Shown here: one piece after another, positions 59,042-64,000 of the stretch
Numbering within the stretch: position 1 is the stretch's first letter
Layout: each line of letters begins with the position of its first letter
Origin: an uncultured Alphaproteobacteria bacterium
GTDB lineage: Bacteria; Pseudomonadota; Alphaproteobacteria; CAAHEQ01; UBA3637
Assembly (NCBI GenBank): GCA_934234055.1
Contig: CAKQGY010000006.1
Coordinates: 1-64,000 of the forward strand
Length of the DNA: 64,000 nt
Reading direction: 5' to 3'
Program-made: the position numbers and the translations under genes
Notes under the pieces: generated by a model
What the model was told of the DNA's origin: nothing
What the model saw: the letters and a program-made list of their open reading frames with translations, nothing else
Database searches by the model: none

Positions 59042-60184
59042 CTATTTTACCAAAATGGGGACGACTTTTATACCGTTTTGCACTTTTTGCAGGCCCTGAA
59101 CAATGACTTTGTCCGTATCGGTCAGACCGGACAGAACCTCTTGCGCATTGCCGGAAATACGGCCCAGCTCAACATATTTTTGATGAACAACATTGTCCTC
59201 ATCAACCGTCATGACATAGGTTCCGTTGATATCCTGTCCCAAAGCCACCGTGGGAACAGTCAGCGAATCGACTCGTTCGGCCGGCCCCACCAGAATATCA
59301 ACATAATTTCCCGGAATCAGAATATTGTCAGGATTTTTATAATCCACATAAACCGGCAAAGTGGCTGTCTCGGGATTGATTTCGTTGCCGGCAAAGATAT
59401 TTTCGGGCTTAATTTCATCAGTGCGTCCGTCCGGATAGACAATATCAATCCGCACTTGATCAGTATTACCGTGAATGTCTTTCAAGAAAGCCAATCGTTC
59501 TTTGTCCGATACGGAAAAGGCCACCCGAATCGGGTCTGTTTGCACAATGCGTGCCAGACTGGCCGTTGCCGGGCTGACGTAGTTTCCTTTGCTGACTAAC
59601 ACTTTGCCGATATAGCCGCTGATCGGGGCTTTTATTTCGGCATAGCTCAAATTGATCTTGGCCAGAGCCAGATTTGCCTCGGCCTGCTTGACCGATGATT
59701 TGGCTTGATTGAGTTTGTTTTCCGCCACTTCCAAAGCTGCTTTCGGTGTAATTTTTTCTTTATATAATTGCGCTTGACGACGATAATCGCTGGATACTTG
59801 CACCAAGTCGGATTTGGCTTTTTCCAGATCGGCTTCGGCCGATTCGACATTGGCGCGGAACTTGTTTTGCTCTATTACAAATAGCACATCTCCCTCTTGG
59901 ACAAAAGCGCCATCCTTAAAGCGGACTTCTTCCAGATAGCCTGACACTTGCGGAATGATGTCAACGCTGTTGATGGCTTCCACCGAGGCAATAAATTTTT
60001 GTTTATCGGTCAGATCTTCCCGTTTCAAAGACTGCACCGATACAGAAACATCGCCACTGCCCATAGCGAATCCGCCCGCTTGCGGAGTTATCAGGATATG
60101 CAGATAAAAGCCGGCTCCTACCAAAACAGCCCCGACAGCCAGTTGTTTCAACATCTTTTTTTGCTTGATATGCATTGATTTCAT
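59042..60184 (-). CDS. RND efflux periplasmic adaptor (AcrA/MexA-like)
   Basis: 380 aa from ATG 60184 (AAGGT upstream). N-terminal membrane anchor (LKQLAVGAVLVGAGFYLHIL), biotinyl-lipoyl half-motifs (GYLEEVRFKDGAFVQEGDVL and ISGYIGKVLVSKGNYV) around an alpha-helical hairpin, and beta-barrel domains after residue ~220. Joins the pump to an outer-membrane channel. First gene of the efflux operon. Confidence 0.94.
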   Translation of the reverse strand: MKSMHIKQKKMLKQLAVGAVLVGAGFYLHILITPQAGGFAMGSGDVSVSVQSLKREDLTDKQKFIASVEAINSVDIIPQVSGYLEEVRFKDGAFVQEGDVLFVIEQNKFRANVESAEADLEKAKSDLVQVSSDYRRQAQLYKEKITPKAALEVAENKLNQAKSSVKQAEANLALAKINLSYAEIKAPISGYIGKVLVSKGNYVSPATASLARIVQTDPIRVAFSVSDKERLAFLKDIHGNTDQVRIDIVYPDGRTDEIKPENIFAGNEINPETATLPVYVDYKNPDNILIPGNYVDILVGPAERVDSLTVPTVALGQDINGTYVMTVDEDNVVHQKYVELGRISGNAQEVLSGLTDTDKVIVQGLQKVQNGIKVVPILVK

Positions 60185-60278
60185 ATGAATTACCTTTCCC
60201 AAAATAATGCGGCACTCTACTCCAAAACGGTTCAAAAATCAAATAATTTTTATAAAATGTAACTGATTAATGATAGTT

Positions 60279-60704
60279 CTATAAATTTTTCGGTCGGTGG
60301 ATTAAAAGATCAATCCGACCGCCGGATGGTAAAGTTCTTTGAATAACAATGATTTGATTTGAAGGTGAATTAGCAATCATTTTTTGGACTTGCTTTTGTG
60401 ACATTATTTCGCGTTTTTCGTTCGGAGCGATACTGCTCATATAATAAATGTGAAATTTTTTAATCCAACGCACCACGGTTGTGGGGGTCACACCGACCAG
60501 TTTGGCAATCGTCCGCTTGGACAGGCCGAATGTATACAGACTTGAGGCCAAAACCTGGGTTACAATCGGTAAACCGTGCGGGCTTTGCTTGGTATATTGA
60601 TAGCCGCATTTCTTGCATTTATAACGCTGCCACCCGCCAACGACACCGTTTTTAACCGCTTTTGTTGAACCGCATTTGATGCATTTAATTTGCGTAATTT
60701 CCAT
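60279..60704 (-). CDS. Zinc-ribbon/helix-turn-helix protein, IS1-like InsA relative
   Basis: 141 aa; AGGAAAGG before ATG. N-terminal zinc ribbon (KCIKCGS...YKCKKCGYQYTK, two CxxC), then a helix-turn-helix (SKRTIAKLVGVTPTTVVRWI) as in the InsA part of IS1-type transposases. No catalytic DDE domain follows; instead a ~40-residue tail ends at SGGRIDLLIHRPKNL. No inverted repeats flank it. So it is either a relic or a domesticated DNA-binding regulator, possibly of the efflux operon next to it. Confidence 0.72.
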   Translation of the reverse strand: MEITQIKCIKCGSTKAVKNGVVGGWQRYKCKKCGYQYTKQSPHGLPIVTQVLASSLYTFGLSKRTIAKLVGVTPTTVVRWIKKFHIYYMSSIAPNEKREIMSQKQVQKMIANSPSNQIIVIQRTLPSGGRIDLLIHRPKNL

Positions 60705-60797
60705 GCCAAAATCCTTTCCTGATGTATGGATTTTAGCATAAAAAGATTAAAAAATCATTAAAAAAGTTACAATTTAAATCCATGGTAAAAAAAAGAT

Positions 60798-60825
60798 TTG
60801 TCAAAATGTAAAAATATGCTATACT
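60798..60825 (+). promoter_or_regulatory. Promoter of the 301-aa exported protein gene
   Basis: TTGTCA (60798-60803), 16-nt spacer, TATACT (60820-60825). The leader holds a short hairpin TAGGGG/CCCCTA (60834-60852). Confidence 0.7.
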
Positions 60826-60875
60826 GAAAGAAGTAGGGGGAATAAACCCCTAATATAACACAAGGAGGAATACGC

Positions 60876-61781
60876 ATGAGTTTTAAGGATAAATTACCGA
60901 AATTGTCGCGTCCGATTGTGGCGTCTGCCGCGATTTTGGGCGGTGCTTTTCTGGGTGGCGAGGCCAAGGCCGATACAACACCGGCTCCGGAACCGGCCCC
61001 GGCAACTCAGGCCGGCTGGACTTGGGATAATGATGACAAGTTAAACGGTTTTGATCTGGCTCCGACCAACGGTCTGAAAGTGGTTACACTCAGCGCCGAT
61101 GACGCCCTGGACCCGGAAAAGAAATATCGTGATAGTGAGTTTGGCCTTTCGGAGGTATATGTTGGAGGGCAAATGACCAGTAAGCAAGAGTATTCTCTTC
61201 TTAGTGATGAAAGCACCGGTAATAGTGAACACAAAGAAACACTTATCGATCAATTGCAAAAGGGCAGTGTGAATATGGCGGTTTCAAATCCTTTTTCAGA
61301 AAAACGTCAGATTATTTCTGATAGAGCTGTCGCTGATTTTACAATCTCACATACTGGTTCCAATTACCATAGTAAAAATGGTGAGAAACTTTCGGATGAA
61401 TTGATTGATTATCTGGACGGTGGCAAGTTCTTGCTTGAATCACAGACAGATCGGTTGAATGTGCAACAATGGGCGCAGGACAGTATCAATGGCATTATCG
61501 CACAAAAAGGGGATATGGCAAAAAAGATAGAGGCTCTGCAAACCTTGGGGCACTTGTTTGTCGGAACATTGGCTCCCGGGTTGGACGCTTTACCGAATCC
61601 GGATAATGTGCAGGCGTGCTCGGGCGGTGAAGAACAGTTTGATGCGATGTATCAGCAAAAGCTGGCCGATGTGGCCGCGGGTAAGTCCGTCCAACTGCGT
61701 ATCGGAGGCTTGAAGTCAACCAAGACAGGTCAAACCTTGGCTCCCGAGCAATTAAAGGCTCTGGCCGGTCATAGCAAATAA
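60876..61781 (+). CDS. Exported protein of unknown function
   Basis: 301 aa; AAGGAGGA before ATG. Signal peptide with cleavage near GGEAKA, then a Pro/Ala-rich stretch (TTPAPEPAPATQ). The rest is a soluble domain with a single Cys and a C-terminal helical part (KKIEALQTLGHLFVGTLAPG). The middle stretch (~residues 90-190) is AT-richer than its flanks, suggesting local exchange. Periplasmic or secreted; no family recognised. Confidence 0.68.
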   Translation: MSFKDKLPKLSRPIVASAAILGGAFLGGEAKADTTPAPEPAPATQAGWTWDNDDKLNGFDLAPTNGLKVVTLSADDALDPEKKYRDSEFGLSEVYVGGQMTSKQEYSLLSDESTGNSEHKETLIDQLQKGSVNMAVSNPFSEKRQIISDRAVADFTISHTGSNYHSKNGEKLSDELIDYLDGGKFLLESQTDRLNVQQWAQDSINGIIAQKGDMAKKIEALQTLGHLFVGTLAPGLDALPNPDNVQACSGGEEQFDAMYQQKLADVAAGKSVQLRIGGLKSTKTGQTLAPEQLKALAGHSK

Positions 61782-61796
61782 GGCTTGTATCAAGCG

Positions 61797-61826
61797 AAAA
61801 CGGGGTAGTATCGCCACCCCGTTTTT
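61797..61826. terminator. Bidirectional terminator
   Basis: AAAACGGGGT-agtatcgcc-ACCCCGTTTTT between the exported protein gene and tRNA-Ser. Confidence 0.92.
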
Positions 61827-61852
61827 CTTTGTTTGCATCACAAAATATTAAA

Positions 61853-61943
61853 TGGCGGAAAGGGAGGGATTCGAACCCTCGATAGGAAGAACTCCTATAA
61901 CAGATTTCGAGTCTGCCGCATTCGACCACTCTGCCACCTTTCC
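61853..61943 (-). tRNA. tRNA-Ser (anticodon CGA)
   Basis: 91 nt with encoded CCA and a long variable arm. Acceptor GGAAAGG pairs with CCTTTCC; anticodon loop CTCGAAA gives CGA. Confidence 0.94.
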
Positions 61944-62051
61944 ATATTCACGCCTCGTAATCTGTTATCCGCCTTGCTGCGCAAGACCAACAGATTTGTC
62001 CGCTTGGGCTGTTAAGGTCGCCCTGCGCGTTCTCTCACCTTCGGATCGGAG

Positions 62052-62075
62052 CGAGTCTGCCGCATTCGACCACTC
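62052..62075 (-). pseudogene. Partial duplicate of the tRNA-Ser 5' half
   Basis: 24 bp identical to 61908-61931 (D-arm to anticodon stem of tRNA-Ser), 144 bp away. Similarity continues weakly to the acceptor end and into the flank (TATTCACGCC). It lacks the 3' half and cannot fold as a tRNA. Confidence 0.7.
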
Positions 62076-62242
62076 AGTCCCCTTTTCCTATTCACGCCCC
62101 ATTTTTCCCCACACAGAGGTAAAATCGAACCGGATAACCCCCTTTATACCCGATTTTTTGAAAAAAAGCAATAGAAAATAATTTTTTTGATGTCTTTTTC
62201 TTTTTTTTGGAGTATGCTATATGATAACAGAAAGGAAAAAAA

Positions 62243-64000
62243 ATGAATCTACGCACACTTAGTTTCTATTTGAAAAGATACAAAAATTGGATTATTGCGC
62301 TGGTTATTTTTACCATAGCGTTCGCTTGCTCTATGTTTGTCAGTTACGAATGGAGTTCGCGCTTTTTATACAAAGACACCTTTCGGGTTGAGTTTGTTTT
62401 TGAGACTTTGTCGCACGCCCTATTTCTGTATAGCAGTATTATCACTCTGTCCATAGCGTTGATTTGCTTGGTGCGTATACTGGGCTTTTTCCATAAAAAA
62501 GATGTTGAGATTCTGCTGGAAAATACACGGCGTGAACTTCAAGCCGAAAATGACGTCTTATCCAATCGGTTGCGCTATTTTTTGACGGTGATGAATCAGG
62601 CTCCTGCGGGCTTTTTGGTAACACGAGGGGGGCGCATTGTTCAATGCAATGTGGCGATGAATCCGTTCTTGGCGACCACGCCCGAGGCCGCCATCGGCAA
62701 ACGCCCGGATCGTGTCTTTCCGAATCGTGAAGAAATCAGCAAGGTTTTTGATAAAAGTATGACGATCTTAAAACGACGTCCGACAGCTATTTTGCAGGCG
62801 CAACTGACCAAGCGTGACGGCAATCGGACATTGTATCAGGTTCTGTCATTTCCTCTGGAAAAAGGCAAACTTCAAAAGGGAATTGCTTGGATTTTTCAGG
62901 ATTTTTCGGCCGAAGCGTGGAACATAGAACTGGAAAAATATTATCAGACAATTTTTCGGGTGCTTAGCTTGTTACACGATTTTAATGATGTAGATGATGA
63001 CTATGAATTGTTGCATCGGGTTTTGAATGAAATTATAGGCATTTATGGTTTGAAAACCGGTTATTTCTTGAATTATTATGACAAAAAATTACATGTCAAA
63101 TTTGCAGTTGGTGATGATTTGGTTTTCCCCTTTGTGCGTCAGGAAATTGATATGCATGACCCGAGCTTTAAAGATATTGCTGTCGTTCGGGCGTTTATGA
63201 CACAACACGCAGTTGGGTTTAGCGATATTCGTGATATTCCGTATTATCGGGAATCGTTTCGCCGTCGCAGTCGTAAAACAGTGATGTCTACCTATGCTTT
63301 CCCAATTATTATAGAGGGAAAAGTTGAGGGTGTTGTCAGCCTCTATGGTCATAAAGTGGACTTTTTCTCGGGGAGCTTGATTTTCAGGTTGCAGCAATTA
63401 TTGTCTGAAATATGTGAAAATATCGGTCTGATTCGCTTACGTCGACGGACACAACGTGCAATTCATCAATACGAAGAGCGGTTGCGTGTCCAGATCCACG
63501 AATTAGAAGAAAATAAGGTCGAAATGCAAAAACAGGCTGTCGTTTTGACGGAGGCTCGTGCTACGGCTGAACGTGCTAACCGATCTAAATCCGAGTTTAT
63601 TGCAAATATGAGCCATGAACTCCGCACGCCTTTGAATGCGATTCTGGGCTTTTCCGAGGCAATGGTTTCCGAAACATTCGGTCCTTTGCCTAAACAGTAC
63701 AAAGAATATACCCAGTATGTTTATTCCAGTGGGCAATATCTGCTGTCGTTAATCAATGATATTTTGGATTTGTCCAGTATTGAAGGTGGCCGTCCCAAGT
63801 TAAAGGATACCGATATTGATGTAGGAGCTTTGATGACTTCCGTTATGGATGTGGTCCATTGCTATCCGGGCGGTTCGGATCGCAAGATGACCTATCGTAT
63901 TCGCCCGAAATCGCTGCACGTCCTGATGGATGAGCGGTCTTTGAAACAGATTTTGCTGAATATTTTATCTAATGCAATTAAGTTTACCGAAGATAATGGC
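62243..64000 (+). CDS. Sensor histidine kinase, PAS-GAF-HisKA (cut by window edge)
   Basis: At least 586 codons, open at the window end; ATG 62243 behind AAAGGA. Two N-terminal transmembrane helices flank a short periplasmic loop. A coiled stretch leads to a PAS-like domain (~residues 110-215) and a GAF-like domain (~240-400). HisKA follows with phosphorylated His in IANMSHELRTPLNAILGFSE and INDILDLSSIEGG. The start of the ATPase N-box (ILLNILSNAIKF) is the last part seen. The H-box and its flank are of the DivJ/PleC style of alphaproteobacteria that controls the cell cycle. Partner regulator not in the window. Confidence 0.92.
   Translation, partial: MNLRTLSFYLKRYKNWIIALVIFTIAFACSMFVSYEWSSRFLYKDTFRVEFVFETLSHALFLYSSIITLSIALICLVRILGFFHKKDVEILLENTRRELQAENDVLSNRLRYFLTVMNQAPAGFLVTRGGRIVQCNVAMNPFLATTPEAAIGKRPDRVFPNREEISKVFDKSMTILKRRPTAILQAQLTKRDGNRTLYQVLSFPLEKGKLQKGIAWIFQDFSAEAWNIELEKYYQTIFRVLSLLHDFNDVDDDYELLHRVLNEIIGIYGLKTGYFLNYYDKKLHVKFAVGDDLVFPFVRQEIDMHDPSFKDIAVVRAFMTQHAVGFSDIRDIPYYRESFRRRSRKTVMSTYAFPIIIEGKVEGVVSLYGHKVDFFSGSLIFRLQQLLSEICENIGLIRLRRRTQRAIHQYEERLRVQIHELEENKVEMQKQAVVLTEARATAERANRSKSEFIANMSHELRTPLNAILGFSEAMVSETFGPLPKQYKEYTQYVYSSGQYLLSLINDILDLSSIEGGRPKLKDTDIDVGALMTSVMDVVHCYPGGSDRKMTYRIRPKSLHVLMDERSLKQILLNILSNAIKFTEDNG

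Noticed and set aside
60279..60704. Complete insertion sequence
   Set aside because: No DDE transposase frame and no terminal inverted repeats or target duplication seen around the gene.

Overview
The window looks like chromosomal DNA of an uncultured, probably host-associated (gut-type), anaerobic alphaproteobacterium. The anaerobic signature is read from gene content: an oxygen-sensitive class III ribonucleotide reductase with its activase, rubrerythrin, a flavodiiron protein and an FMN reductase. The alphaproteobacterial assignment is inferred from a SAM-II-type riboswitch, a DivJ/PleC-style histidine kinase, and the ParC and tig-clpP-clpX context. The species cannot be named from sequence alone.

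Layout. 1-3.6 kb: two prepilin-like cysteine-rich surface protein genes facing apart, one with four 252-bp tandem units. 4-32 kb: housekeeping core with mid GC: parC-gpsA, rubrerythrin, tRNA-Val, rlmB and two envelope genes, mnmA-antiporter, a FadL porin, a DsbA-like protein with a metal-binding-type Cys tail, nrdD/nrdG with the glycyl-radical domain on a separate 61-codon gene, an ABC exporter, tRNA-His, the tRNA-Leu/tig/clpP/clpX cluster, the flavoproteins, and a second prepilin-like gene with an 11-G tract in its start region. 32.3-48.4 kb: AT-rich accessory island directly behind tRNA-Ala(GGC). It has a DUF4268 nuclease-like gene, duplicated small-gene modules, a serine-recombinase remnant, a phage-type replication gene, and a complete type I restriction-modification operon interleaved with small membrane and unknown genes. 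48.4-51 kb: a four-gene minus-strand operon: GNAT, Cys/Ser-rich 62-aa peptide, stand-alone LanM-type dehydratase, GNAT. This is the best candidate for an undescribed system. 51.1-64 kb: SAM-II-regulated divergent metK, another GNAT, gltX, an RND efflux pump, tRNA-Ser with a partial duplicate, and a truncated sensor kinase.

How it works together. The dehydratase keeps every phosphorylation and elimination residue known from class II lanthipeptide synthetases but has no LanC cyclase domain. Its start codon overlaps the end of the peptide gene, so the two are probably translated together; the flanking acetyltransferases could be tailoring or self-protection enzymes. The two prepilin-like genes at 1-218 and 30464-31812 share a promoter, leader and N-terminus, so they are recent paralogues under one control. 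Several genes have a -10 box only 6-8 nt before the start codon and no Shine-Dalgarno sequence, which suggests leaderless transcripts. All statements on function are by motif recognition; no database search was possible.
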